Below, in pieces: positions 7,903 to 16,659 of a stretch of DNA of 64,000 bases (the first letter of the stretch is position 1; each line of letters opens with the position of its first letter). The DNA is from Arenibaculum pallidiluteum (GTDB lineage Bacteria > Pseudomonadota > Alphaproteobacteria > Azospirillales > Azospirillaceae): positions 1-64,000 of the forward strand of contig NZ_JAFIQU010000005.1 in NCBI RefSeq assembly GCF_017355985.1. Direction: 5' to 3'. Below the pieces are notes generated by a model. The model had not been told where the DNA came from and did no database searches. It saw only the letters and a program-made list of their open reading frames with translations. The position numbers and the translations under genes were made by a program.

Positions 7903-9789
7903 TCAGGCCGTTGCGGCATCCGCGGTGTCGTCCTGCAGCGGAGTCCCGGAGATTTGCCAGACGCGGACGGTCCGCTCCTTGCCCTTCAGGGCCATCTCGC
8001 CGACCGGAAGGCCCGATACGGTGTCCCGCAAAGCGCGCCAGGTCGGCTCACCGACGATGATCCTGCAGGTGCTGCCCGGCGGCCGCGCGACGGTCTTGGC
8101 GAGCGCCTCGAGACGCGCCGCGGTGTTCGCGGTATCGCCGAGCAGCGAGTATTCGAGATGCCGAAGGCCGCCCAGGCTGCCGGCGACCACGGGGCCCGTG
8201 TGGATCCCGATCCGGATTCCCACGGCGGGGAGTCCTTGCGCGCGCCAGCGTGCGTTCAGAAGGTCGAGCTCGTCGGCCATGGCAAGGGCGCAGTCGACCG
8301 CCCGGCGCGCATCGGCCTCGATCTCGGCCTGCGTCGTCCGGGGAACCGGGACGCCGAAGGCCGCGAGGATCGCGTCGCCGACGAAGCGCAGTACGATACC
8401 GTCATGCGCCGCGACGATCCTGACCATCGCGTCCAGATAGGCTTCCAGCCATTCGATCAGGGGTTCCGGATCCAGCCTCTCGCAGATACCCGTGAAGCCC
8501 TCGATGTCCGAGAAGAGGACCGTCGCGGTCAGCGTCTGCGGCTTCGGGCGGCCGCCGGACAGGAACGCGTCGCGCCTGCGCCAGATATCCTCGGCGATCG
8601 GCTGGGAGACGTGCTTCGCGAAAAGCCCCATGATCATCTGCCGCTCGGCCCGGTTCCGGAGCGACGCATGGGCGGTCATTGCGCCCTGCGCCGCCAGCAG
8701 GCCCAGGCTCGCGGCCAGCGGAGGGATCAAGGGGCCGCCGCCGGCGATCAGGGCGGCGCTGCCACCCCAGAGCGCTGCCAGGCACCCCAGAAGTCCGGCG
8801 GCCTGGAGCCACAGGGCGCGCCCGGCCATGCCGAGAAGCGCGCCCGCCGCGCAGAAGGCGAGGACGAGCATGGCCTCGGGGCCAGCCCCCAGCCTGGGCG
8901 CGATCCTCCCGTCCAGGATCTGAGCCAGCACGTGTCCCTGGATCGCCACGCCGGAGATGTCGCGCCCGGCCTCGGAGAGCGGCGTCCGATGGTGGTCGGT
9001 GCCGACGAGATCGGTGCCGACCAGCACGATCCTGTCCCGCAGCCAGGCGTCCGGGAGCAGCCGGACCGCCTCTGCGGGATAGGTCGGCATGGCCGGAACG
9101 GTTGCGGCCGGAGCGCGCCGCCAGGCGATGCGGAAAGGCTCGTCGGGAGCCCTGGCGCCGACGGCCTCGGCGATCCGTGCCGGAAAGCTCGGCGTTCCGT
9201 CCGGGCCGCGCGGGACGTGCCAGCGGACGGTGCCGTCCACGCGGTCCTTGGCGACGTTCGCATGCCCGAGCGGCACGCCCTCCAGGAAGGTATCGAGCTG
9301 TGCGCGCTGGCGCGGCGTCAACGGTGTGTGATCGAGCGCCGTGGTCGCCACCACGGGCACCGCTGCATCGTGCATGGCCTCGCGCAGCCGTGCGTCGTGC
9401 TCGGGGGAGGTCGGCTGGTCGAACAGCAGGTCGAGCCCGATGGCGCGAACGCGCGCCCGTTGCAGGCGCTCGATCAACTCGGCCAGGAAGGCGCGGTCGA
9501 TCGGCGATCGGCAGGCGAGCTGCGAGACCGTGTCCTCGCCGACGGTGACAAGAACGATCCCCTGGTGCTGCGGTTCCGGCGGGGCGAAGCGTTGCAGCAC
9601 CAGGTCGGCGGCAAGTTCGTCGACCGATCCGATGGCGGGCACGAGATGCGGCAGGGCGAGTGCGGAAACCGCCGCGACCGCCGCGACGGCGCCGGCGGTG
9701 GCAAGGCGGCAGCGCGCCTCCCCGGCGCCCTGGCGTGGGCCTGAAGCGCTTTCGCGGTCGACAGGGTTCGGTGCGCCGTTCGTTGCCAT
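7903..9789 (-). CDS. CHASE2-domain adenylate/guanylate cyclase
   Basis: A 628-residue membrane sensor-cyclase. An N-terminal transmembrane helix (residues about 28-48) precedes an extracytoplasmic CHASE2 sensory domain (about 50-290), three or four closely spaced transmembrane helices, then a class III cyclase domain from about residue 423. The metal-binding aspartates are present in TVLFSDIEGFTG (Asp428) and LRFVGDAILAAFG (Asp472), and the family's GDTANTAARLE is seen. It should make cAMP or cGMP in response to an envelope signal; which nucleotide is not clear. The stop codon of the upstream DUF4384 gene overlaps a possible GTG start (GTGA) 24 bases further upstream; I prefer the ATG after GAAGGCAG. 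Either start gives translational coupling. Confidence 0.86.
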   Translation of the reverse strand: MATNGAPNPVDRESASGPRQGAGEARCRLATAGAVAAVAAVSALALPHLVPAIGSVDELAADLVLQRFAPPEPQHQGIVLVTVGEDTVSQLACRSPIDRAFLAELIERLQRARVRAIGLDLLFDQPTSPEHDARLREAMHDAAVPVVATTALDHTPLTPRQRAQLDTFLEGVPLGHANVAKDRVDGTVRWHVPRGPDGTPSFPARIAEAVGARAPDEPFRIAWRRAPAATVPAMPTYPAEAVRLLPDAWLRDRIVLVGTDLVGTDHHRTPLSEAGRDISGVAIQGHVLAQILDGRIAPRLGAGPEAMLVLAFCAAGALLGMAGRALWLQAAGLLGCLAALWGGSAALIAGGGPLIPPLAASLGLLAAQGAMTAHASLRNRAERQMIMGLFAKHVSQPIAEDIWRRRDAFLSGGRPKPQTLTATVLFSDIEGFTGICERLDPEPLIEWLEAYLDAMVRIVAAHDGIVLRFVGDAILAAFGVPVPRTTQAEIEADARRAVDCALAMADELDLLNARWRAQGLPAVGIRIGIHTGPVVAGSLGGLRHLEYSLLGDTANTAARLEALAKTVARPPGSTCRIIVGEPTWRALRDTVSGLPVGEMALKGKERTVRVWQISGTPLQDDTADAATA

Positions 9790-9809
9790 CTGCCTTCGGC
9801 CGCGCCTCC

Positions 9810-10925
9810 TCACCGGGTCCGCAGCAGCACCTGGCCGGTCGCCGCGGACCCGCGCGGGATCGCGTCGAAAGCCGCGTCGAGCCGCGCCTGCGCCCCGCCG
9901 TCCAGTGGCGTGGAGGCCGCCGCCGCGGGCAGGATGTCAGGCAGGGAAGCATCGGTCGCGAAGCACCGGATGTCCTGGTCCTCGGCATTCAGCGCGGTGG
10001 GCATGCGCGCGCCCGGCATCTCGAGCGGCGCATCGGCCCTCACGAGGGGGCCGGCGGACGAGGGCGACGGGAAGATCGGCAGGATCGCGCCGCGCACATC
10101 GCGCAGCAGGCAGTATACCTTCGCATCACGGCTCGTCCGGGCGGTCAGCCGGACCGGCTCCCCCTTGCGGAAGACTGGGTCGGGGCCGCGGTCGGTGGAC
10201 AGGTAGATCTCGACCGGCGCGACGGCGTCCCGCATCGCGGCGAGGAGGACGCGGGCCTGCTGCGTGCAGCCGGCCGATGCAAGCGCGATCGGCAGCCCCC
10301 TGGTGCGGATGGCTTCCGCATCGAGAACGCGGATCTCCACAGCCGTCCGAGCCGCGCCGTCGGTGCCCGCGACATGGACGCGGATCCCGTCCGCAAGCGG
10401 GATTTCCTTGGTCGGCCAGGGCGCGTCGCCATCCGCTGTCCAGGACAGCACTGCGCGGTTCCGGCCGGCCTCGTCGGACAGCGTCATCCGCGCGAAGGCG
10501 GGGGCGGCCGGGCGGGCGACGAGCGGTGCGTGGCCGGGCGCAGTGCAGTGGCGGCCGCTTGCGGTGAGGTCCATGGGCGGCACCCTCCGCGAGGCGTCCG
10601 CGCTGCCCGGAGCCAAGCTCCGCGAGGCGGCCACGTCCTCCTGGGAGAACCGTGTCGTCCCGCGATTGCGGGACGGTTCGGCAGCTGCAGCCGCGGCCGA
10701 CCCCAGATCGCCATCGAAGGGGCCGCGCAGGGGTACCGTCCGCCCGGAAGCCAGCAGGAGGATCGCGCTCGCCCCGTCCGGCAGGCTCAGGCGCGAGCCG
10801 TCAGGGACGACCTGCCCAAGGGCCAGGGCAGGCGCCGTCGTTGCGAGGACGATCGCCTCCTCGGCTTTCGATGGGGCCGCGCTCAGCAGGGCCGCTGCGA
10901 GGGCGGCGACGGGCGCGAGCCTCAT
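9810..10925 (-). CDS. secreted DUF4384 / FecR-like domain protein
   Basis: A 371-residue protein with a signal peptide (MRLAPVAALAAALLSAAPSKA). After it comes a FecR-like stretch (VVPDGSRLSLPDGASAILL, then GRTVPLRGPF) and a C-terminal DUF4384 domain (about 240-370: FRKGEPVRLTARTSRDAKVY, LLRDVRGAILPIFPSP). DUF4384 modules are often found with caspase-like or serine/threonine kinase proteins, which agrees with the caspase-like gene in this set. It is the first gene of the minus-strand run and its stop overlaps the next gene's possible start. The frame is open upstream, but the chosen ATG starts the signal peptide. A periplasmic role presenting a signal to the CHASE2 domain is speculation. Confidence 0.75.
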   Translation of the reverse strand: MRLAPVAALAAALLSAAPSKAEEAIVLATTAPALALGQVVPDGSRLSLPDGASAILLLASGRTVPLRGPFDGDLGSAAAAAAEPSRNRGTTRFSQEDVAASRSLAPGSADASRRVPPMDLTASGRHCTAPGHAPLVARPAAPAFARMTLSDEAGRNRAVLSWTADGDAPWPTKEIPLADGIRVHVAGTDGAARTAVEIRVLDAEAIRTRGLPIALASAGCTQQARVLLAAMRDAVAPVEIYLSTDRGPDPVFRKGEPVRLTARTSRDAKVYCLLRDVRGAILPIFPSPSSAGPLVRADAPLEMPGARMPTALNAEDQDIRCFATDASLPDILPAAAASTPLDGGAQARLDAAFDAIPRGSAATGQVLLRTR

Positions 10926-11345
10926 TCCCAAACTCCACGCGGTCGGCGAAGGGGAGAGCCTCCCGCCGTCTCGCTGGCTTGTCCAGTCGGGCGCATGGCT
11001 AAGACGGACGCTCCGTCCTATCCAAACGGGCGGGGCGCGCAAAGGCCTGATCGCTGTCATGTCATGTCTCCGCGTGATCGCGTGGCGCCGGCGGCGGTCG
11101 CGCCGGACGCGGCTCCCCTCAGGAAAGCCCATGACGCCGGCTGGCGCTGTGGCGCCGTCAACTCCGGTGCGCACAAGGCGGGCCGGGGCATGGCGGAGGC
11201 GGGATCCGGACTTTGGCGTCCCGCATGGCGCCGGCAGCTCTTAACCAACGGTTTACGCCGATGCTGCATATTTGTTTAGCATATTTGTTTAGCTGGCAAT
11301 TTGCTTCGTAACCAATCTGTCGGCAGCAGCAGGGGGCGCCCGGAG
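10926..11345. other. 420-base divergent intergenic region (DUF4384 operon / chemoreceptor)
   Basis: No convincing gene is seen here. It holds the upstream regions of both divergent units. An inverted repeat GACGGA-CGC-TCCGTC at 11003-11017, about 80 bases before the DUF4384 start, could be an operator. The chemoreceptor side becomes AT-rich and carries a 13-base tandem repeat, listed separately. I could not assign a confident sigma-70 promoter. Confidence 0.5.
11268..11293 (+). repeat. perfect 13-base tandem repeat before the chemoreceptor gene
   Basis: The unit ATATTTGTTTAGC occurs twice head to tail with no spacer, in an AT-rich patch of otherwise GC-rich DNA. It lies 52-78 bases before the preferred start of the chemoreceptor gene, a position expected for a promoter or activator site. 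Function is not known. Confidence 0.85.
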
Positions 11346-12602
11346 ATGATGAATCCGCTGTCCGCGATCAGGCGGCTCGCAAAGCTGGAGCGCAAGCATG
11401 CGGAGCTCCAGACCTGGTTCGAATCCGCGATGATGATGATCGATTGCGTGCCGGTGCCGCTGCTGTGGTGCGACACCGAGCAGGGCTTCACCGTCACCTA
11501 CGCGAACCGGGCCTCCAAGGATCTGGTCGACCGGCTGGGCGCCGCGTTCCCCGCCGCGCGGAACGAGCTGTCAGGGCGCCACGTAGCGGACCTGTTCCCG
11601 CGGATCGCCGAGGATCTCCGGGCCGTCCTGCCCGATCCGGCCCGGCTGCCCTACCGCGCGCGCATCCCGCTCGGGCAGGACGTGGTCGACGTCAGCATCG
11701 TGGCCGTCCACGACAGGCGCGGCACCTATTGCGGCGCGATGCTGACCTGGCCGGCCGTGACCGAGCAGGTGCGCACGGCCGAGGCGTTCGAGGCCTCGGT
11801 CAAGGGGCTGGTCGGCCATGTGGCGGCTTCCAGCGCGCGCCTGCGGGACACCGCGGGCGGCATGATGGGCATCGCCCAGCAGACCAGCCGCCATGCCTCG
11901 GAATCGGCCCGGGCGTCGGAAGGCACGCTGGCCAACATGGAGACCGTGGCCTCTGCTGCCGACCAGCTCTCCGTCTCCGTCTCCGAGATATCGCGCCATG
12001 TCGCCCAGTCCGCGGACATCGCGCAGCAGGCCCTGCGCGAGGCCGAGAGGACGAACGGCACGGTGGCCGGCCTGGTCGAGACCGCCCGCCGGATCGGCGA
12101 GGTGGTGGGGATCATTTCAGGCGTCGCCCAGCAGACGAACCTTCTGGCGCTGAACGCCACGATCGAGGCGGCGCGCGCCGGCGAGGCCGGCAAGGGCTTT
12201 GCCGTGGTTGCGAGCGAAGTGAAGAACCTCGCCGGGCAGACCGCGAAGGCGACCGAGGAGATCCAGGGCCGCATCATCGAGATGCAGGAGGTGGTGCGCA
12301 GCTCGGCCTCCGCGATCGAGGGGATCGGCGGGACGATCGCCCGCATCAACGAGTCCTCGGGCACGATCGCCGCCGCAGTGGAGGAGCAGGCCGCAGCGAC
12401 CCAGGAAATCGCTCGCAACGTCCAGGAGGCATCGCGCGGTACCCGCAGCGTCACCGAGGCGATCGGCGCGGCCTCTGCCGCCGCCGAGGAAACCGGTGGA
12501 ATCGCGCGCGAGGTCCTGGACGGGGCGGGGAAGCTGCAGGACCAGGCCACTGCGCTGACAGATGCCGTGGACGGTTTCCTGCGGCGTATCATGGCCGTCT
12601 GA
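11346..12602 (+). CDS. soluble PAS-containing methyl-accepting chemotaxis protein
   Basis: A 418-residue chemoreceptor. The N-terminal part (about 30-150) looks like a PAS sensor ([20 protein letters not shown]), and the C-terminal part is a coiled-coil MCP signalling domain whose hairpin tip reads [19 protein letters not shown]. No transmembrane helix is seen, so it is expected to be cytoplasmic and to sense an internal cue such as redox state or a ligand. The ATG-ATG start lies after an AGGGGG ribosome binding site; a TTG 45 bases upstream is in frame but unlikely. No che genes are nearby, so it must signal to a cluster elsewhere. Confidence 0.88.
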   Translation: MMNPLSAIRRLAKLERKHAELQTWFESAMMMIDCVPVPLLWCDTEQGFTVTYANRASKDLVDRLGAAFPAARNELSGRHVADLFPRIAEDLRAVLPDPARLPYRARIPLGQDVVDVSIVAVHDRRGTYCGAMLTWPAVTEQVRTAEAFEASVKGLVGHVAASSARLRDTAGGMMGIAQQTSRHASESARASEGTLANMETVASAADQLSVSVSEISRHVAQSADIAQQALREAERTNGTVAGLVETARRIGEVVGIISGVAQQTNLLALNATIEAARAGEAGKGFAVVASEVKNLAGQTAKATEEIQGRIIEMQEVVRSSASAIEGIGGTIARINESSGTIAAAVEEQAAATQEIARNVQEASRGTRSVTEAIGAASAAAEETGGIAREVLDGAGKLQDQATALTDAVDGFLRRIMAV

Positions 12603-12631
12603 GACGGCGCCCCGCCGCCGGGGAGCTCAAA

Positions 12632-12668
12632 TTGAGGTGTGGTTTCCGGTTTTGAGGTGATGACCTCA
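12632..12668. promoter_or_regulatory. candidate LacI-family operator
   Basis: A perfect inverted repeat TGAGGT-GATG-ACCTCA lies at 12653-12668, 46 bases before the regulator's start. Its left half, TTGAGGTG, is repeated 20 bases upstream (12632-12639), about two helical turns away on the same face. This arrangement suits an autoregulatory operator for the adjacent LacI-type protein. It is inferred from symmetry and position. Confidence 0.5.
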
Positions 12669-12713
12669 GATTTCTGAGTTGTGCCCCTCATGCGGTGGCG
12701 CGATGATGCCGGC

Positions 12714-13748
12714 ATGGAGCGTCGGAGCCGCATCACCCTGAGGGACGTCGCGCGCGAGGCGGGCGTAAGCCTCGCCACCGTCGATCGCGTGCTGAACGAT
12801 CGGTCCGGCGTACGCTCGAAGACCGCCGAGACCGTCGAGGCGGTGATGCAGCGCCTCGGCTACCGTGCCGAGGTGCCGGGCTTCCGGCGTGGCAGGGACA
12901 CCCTGCGCCGGCTTCTCTTCGTGCTGCCCGAGGGCGGCAACAGCTTCATGGAGATCCTGGAAGCCCAGGTGGCACGCGTCGCCGAGCTCTACGCTCCGTC
13001 GGGCGTGCGGATCACGACGCGCACCGTCGACGTGTTCGACCCGTCCGCCCTGGCCTCCGTGATCGAGGAGATCGGGGCCGGGTTCGACGGCGTGGCCGTC
13101 GTCGCGCTCGACCATCCCCGCGTCAGGGGGGCCATCGACGATCTGGCGGCCAGTGGCGTCGCGGTGGTGACGCTGGTCTCCGACGTGCCGCGCTCGGCCC
13201 GCAGGCGCTTCATCGGGATCGACAATTCCGCTGCCGGCCGCACGGCGGCAAGCCTGATGGGCCGGTTCCTGCCGGGGCATGGCGGCACCGTCGCCGTGAT
13301 GGCGGGGAGCCTCGCCCTGCGCGACCACGCCGAGCGGCTCTACGGCTTCGGCCAGGTGATGTCGACGGAGTTCCCGAAGGTGCGGGTATTGCCGGCGCTG
13401 GAGGGACGCGACGATACCGCCCAAAGCCGCGCGCTGGCGGTCGAGCTTCTGAAAGCGCATCCCGACCTTGGCGGGATCTACGGCGCGGGCGCGGGCACCC
13501 GCGGCATCGCCGCGGCCCTTGAGGAGGCGGGGCGCGCCGGGCGCACGATCTTCATCGGGCACGAGCTGACCGAGCATTCGCGGCGCTTCCTGCTTTCGGG
13601 CACCATGGCCGCCGTGATCAACCAGGATGCCGGCCACGAAGCACGCTCGGCCGTGCGCGTGATGCTGGCCGCCCTCGGGGACGAGCCGCTGGTGGACGAT
13701 CAGGAGCGCATCCGCATCGACATCTTCCTGAGGGACAACCTGCCCTGA
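12714..13748 (+). CDS. LacI family transcriptional regulator (xyl cluster)
   Basis: A 344-residue LacI/GalR-type regulator with an N-terminal helix-turn-helix (ITLRDVAREAGVSLATVDRV) and hinge, followed by a periplasmic-binding-protein-like ligand domain (about 65-340). It sits 46 bases before xylB, so it most likely controls the xylose genes in response to xylose or a related pentose; this is inference from position. The ATG at MERRSR is chosen; an ATG eight codons upstream and a GTG three codons further are possible. A palindrome with a repeated half-site lies just upstream. Confidence 0.85.
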   Translation: MERRSRITLRDVAREAGVSLATVDRVLNDRSGVRSKTAETVEAVMQRLGYRAEVPGFRRGRDTLRRLLFVLPEGGNSFMEILEAQVARVAELYAPSGVRITTRTVDVFDPSALASVIEEIGAGFDGVAVVALDHPRVRGAIDDLAASGVAVVTLVSDVPRSARRRFIGIDNSAAGRTAASLMGRFLPGHGGTVAVMAGSLALRDHAERLYGFGQVMSTEFPKVRVLPALEGRDDTAQSRALAVELLKAHPDLGGIYGAGAGTRGIAAALEEAGRAGRTIFIGHELTEHSRRFLLSGTMAAVINQDAGHEARSAVRVMLAALGDEPLVDDQERIRIDIFLRDNLP

Positions 13749-13794
13749 CGGCAACCGGCGCCCGCGAAAGGCGCCGTGGGATTGGGAGGATCGC

Positions 13795-15252
13795 TTGTAT
13801 CTGGGAATAGACATCGGCACCTCCGGGGTGAAGGCGCTGCTTGTGGACGGGTCCGAGCGGATCGTCGCCACGGCCACCAGCCCGCTCGAGGTGTCCCGGC
13901 CCCATGAGGGCTGGTCCGAGCAGAACCCCGAGGACTGGTGGGCGGCGACGCTGGCGGCCGTCGACGCGATCCGGACGGAGGCGCCGGCCGCGCTCGCCGA
14001 GGTGGCCGGCATCGGGCTTTCGGGCCAGATGCACGGGGCGACCCTGCTGGGCGAGGGCGATGCCGTGCTGCGTCCCTGCATCCTGTGGAACGACGGCCGC
14101 TCGGCGGCCGAATGCCGCGAGATGGAGGCCGCCTGTCCGGACCTCCATGCCGTCGCAGGGAATCTTGCCATGCCGGGCTTCACGGCGCCCAAGCTCCTCT
14201 GGGTGCGCCGGCACGAGCCCGAGGTCTTCGCGCGGATCCGCCGCGTCCTGCTGCCCAAGGCGTATGTCCGACTGCGCCTGACGGGCGAGGCGGTGGAGGA
14301 GATGTCGGACGCCGCCGGCACGCTGTGGCTCGACGTGGGTCGGCGCGACTGGTCGGACGCTCTGCTGGCGGCCACGGGCCTCGACCGCGGGGCCATGCCG
14401 CGGCTGGTCGAGGGAACGGACCCGTCGGGGACGCTCCGCGCCGAGCTGGCTTCCCGCTGGGGCATGCGCCGGGCGCCGGTGGTGGCCGGCGGCGGCGGCG
14501 ACAACGCGGCGACTGCGGTGGGGCTCGGCGCCGTCCATCCCGGCGACGCCTTCGTGTCGCTCGGCACCTCGGGCGTGCTCTGGGCCACCACCGGCCGGTT
14601 CGCACCGAACCCGGCGGCCGCGGTGCATGCCTTCTGCCATGCCGTCCCTGGCATGTGGCACCAGATGGGGGTGATCCTGTCGGCGGCCTCGGCGCTGGGC
14701 TGGTGGGCGCAGGTCGCGGGCCGCACCGAAGGCGACCTGCTGGCCGAGCTGCCGGACCGCCCCGCGGCGCCGAGCGGCGCCCTTTTCCTTCCGTATCTCT
14801 CGGGCGAGCGCACGCCCCACAACGATGCCTCGGCCCGCGGCGCCTTCCTGGGGCTGGCCCACGGCATGGGGCGCCCGGAGATGACCCAGGCCGTGCTGGA
14901 GGGCGTGGCCTTCGCGGTGCGCGACGCGCTGGACGCCCTGCGCGCGGCGGGCACGGAGATCCGCTCGGCCGACGTGGTCGGTGGCGGGTCGCGCTCGCGG
15001 ACCTGGATCGCGATCCTCGCCTCGGTGCTCGACCTGCCGCTCAACCGGCTCGCAGCCGGCGAGGTCGGGGCCGCGCTTGGAGCAGCCCGGCTCGGCCGGC
15101 TGGCCGCGACGGGCGAGGCGCCCTCCGCCGTCTGCCTCCCGCCCGAGCGAGTCGAGACCATCGAGCCGGATCCCGCGCTCAGCGACGCCTATTCCCATCG
15201 TCTCGCCCGCTACAGGGCGCTCTATCCCGCAATCCAAGGGGCCTTGTCATGA
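13795..15252 (+). CDS. xylB: xylulokinase
   Basis: A 485-residue FGGY-family sugar kinase that phosphorylates D-xylulose with ATP, giving xylulose 5-phosphate for the pentose phosphate pathway. The N-terminal phosphate-binding loop reads [14 protein letters not shown], the sugar site [12 protein letters not shown], and the probable catalytic Asp lies in [15 protein letters not shown]. The start is TTG, set by GGGAGGA five bases upstream; no ATG fits the conserved N-terminus. Its ATGA overlap with xylA shows translational coupling and fixes the substrate as xylulose rather than another sugar. Confidence 0.94.
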   Translation: MYLGIDIGTSGVKALLVDGSERIVATATSPLEVSRPHEGWSEQNPEDWWAATLAAVDAIRTEAPAALAEVAGIGLSGQMHGATLLGEGDAVLRPCILWNDGRSAAECREMEAACPDLHAVAGNLAMPGFTAPKLLWVRRHEPEVFARIRRVLLPKAYVRLRLTGEAVEEMSDAAGTLWLDVGRRDWSDALLAATGLDRGAMPRLVEGTDPSGTLRAELASRWGMRRAPVVAGGGGDNAATAVGLGAVHPGDAFVSLGTSGVLWATTGRFAPNPAAAVHAFCHAVPGMWHQMGVILSAASALGWWAQVAGRTEGDLLAELPDRPAAPSGALFLPYLSGERTPHNDASARGAFLGLAHGMGRPEMTQAVLEGVAFAVRDALDALRAAGTEIRSADVVGGGSRSRTWIAILASVLDLPLNRLAAGEVGAALGAARLGRLAATGEAPSAVCLPPERVETIEPDPALSDAYSHRLARYRALYPAIQGALS

Positions 15253-16592
15253 ACGCTTCCGCCACCCCGTTCTTCTCGCGGCGCGAGCCTGTCCGCTTCG
15301 TCGGGCCGGACTCCACCGATCCCCTGTCCTTCCGCTGGTACGATCCCGAGCGCGTCGTGCTCGGCCGGCGCATGGAGGAGCATCTGCGCTTTGCAGCGGC
15401 CTACTGGCACTCCTTCGCCTGGCCAGGCGGCGATCCCTTCGGCGGCGAGACCTTCCTGCGGCCGTGGATGCACGGATCGGACGAGATGGCGCTGGCGCGC
15501 CAGAAGGCAGATGTCGCCTTCGAGATGTTCGAGCTGCTCGGCGTGCCGTACTTCTGCTTCCACGACCGGGATATCGCGCCCGAGGGCCGGACGCTGCGCG
15601 AATCGAACGCCAATGTCCGGGCCATCGCCGAGATCTTCGCGCGGAAGATGGAGAGCTCGAAGGTCCGGCTGCTCTGGGGCACCGCGAACCTGTTCTCGAA
15701 CCGCAGGTACATGGCCGGCGCCGCGACGAACCCCGACCCCGAGGTCTTCGCCTATGCAGCGGCGCAGGTGAAGACGGCGCTGGAGGTCACGCACGAGCTC
15801 GGTGGTGCGAACTACGTGCTGTGGGGCGGGCGCGAGGGCTACGAGACCCTGCTGAACACCGAGCTCGGGCGCGAGCTCGACCAGCTCGGCCGGTTCCTGT
15901 CCATGGTGATCGAGCACAAGAACCGCATCGGCTTCAAGGGGACCATCCTGATCGAGCCGAAGCCCCAGGAGCCGACCAAGCACCAGTACGACTTCGACGT
16001 TGCGAGCGTGTACGGGTTCCTAGAGCGTTACGGCCTCGCCAAGGAGGTGAAGGTCAATATCGAGGCGAACCACGCGACGCTGGCGGGCCATACCTTCGAG
16101 CACGAGATCGCGCTCGCCGTCGCCCTCGGGATCTTCGGCTCCCTCGACATGAACCGGGGCGATCCGCAGTCGGGCTGGGACACCGACCAATTCCCGAACA
16201 GCGTCGCCGAGACCGCGCTCGCCATGTACCACGTGCTCAAGGGCGGCGGCTTCACCACCGGCGGCATCAATTTCGACGCGAAGATCCGGCGCCAGTCCCT
16301 GGACCCCGACGATCTCCTGCACGCGCATGTGGGCGGGATGGACGTCTGCGCTCATGGGCTCCTGATCGCCGCCTCGATGATCGAGGACGGCGGCCTTCAG
16401 CGCGCGGTGGACGAGCGCTACGCCGGCTGGGACGGTGCCGAGGGGAAAGCGATCCTGTCAGGGGCGCGCACGCTCGCGGATCTCGCCCAGCGCGTGGAGA
16501 GCCAGGACATCGAGCCGCAGCCCCGGTCGGGCCGTCAGGAATATCTCGAGAACCTGGTGAACCGCTACGTCGACCGGTCCTTCCGGCGCTAG
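15249..16592 (+). CDS. xylA: xylose isomerase
   Basis: A 447-residue isomerase that converts D-xylose to D-xylulose in the cytoplasm. It shows the active-site stretch [12 protein letters not shown], the metal-ligand segment [17 protein letters not shown] (near residue 235) and the substrate-site [15 protein letters not shown]. Length and N-terminus (RFRW-like [12 protein letters not shown]) match the proteobacterial type. Its ATG overlaps the xylB stop, with AAGGGG upstream. The order regulator-xylB-xylA followed by a beta-glucosidase suggests pentose release and use; no sugar transporter is encoded here. Confidence 0.95.
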   Translation: MNASATPFFSRREPVRFVGPDSTDPLSFRWYDPERVVLGRRMEEHLRFAAAYWHSFAWPGGDPFGGETFLRPWMHGSDEMALARQKADVAFEMFELLGVPYFCFHDRDIAPEGRTLRESNANVRAIAEIFARKMESSKVRLLWGTANLFSNRRYMAGAATNPDPEVFAYAAAQVKTALEVTHELGGANYVLWGGREGYETLLNTELGRELDQLGRFLSMVIEHKNRIGFKGTILIEPKPQEPTKHQYDFDVASVYGFLERYGLAKEVKVNIEANHATLAGHTFEHEIALAVALGIFGSLDMNRGDPQSGWDTDQFPNSVAETALAMYHVLKGGGFTTGGINFDAKIRRQSLDPDDLLHAHVGGMDVCAHGLLIAASMIEDGGLQRAVDERYAGWDGAEGKAILSGARTLADLAQRVESQDIEPQPRSGRQEYLENLVNRYVDRSFRR

Positions 16593-16600
16593 CATCAGGC

Positions 16601-16626
16601 GCGGCCCGCGGCATGCCGCGGGCCGC
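16601..16626. terminator. 26-base perfect palindrome between xylA and the GH1 gene
   Basis: Two 13-base arms (GCGGCCCGCGGCA and its complement) meet without a spacer eight bases after the xylA stop. It may end or attenuate transcription before the beta-glucosidase gene. No T-run follows. Confidence 0.5.
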
Positions 16627-16659
16627 CATTCCTTCGAGAGATGGGGCGGAAGCCGGACC

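Noticed and set aside
12666-15161. An 831-codon open frame on the minus strand, opposite the LacI-type regulator and xylB
   Set aside because: It lies fully opposite two clear genes. The translation is rich in Arg, Ser and Ala with no domain, as expected for antisense frames in GC-rich DNA.
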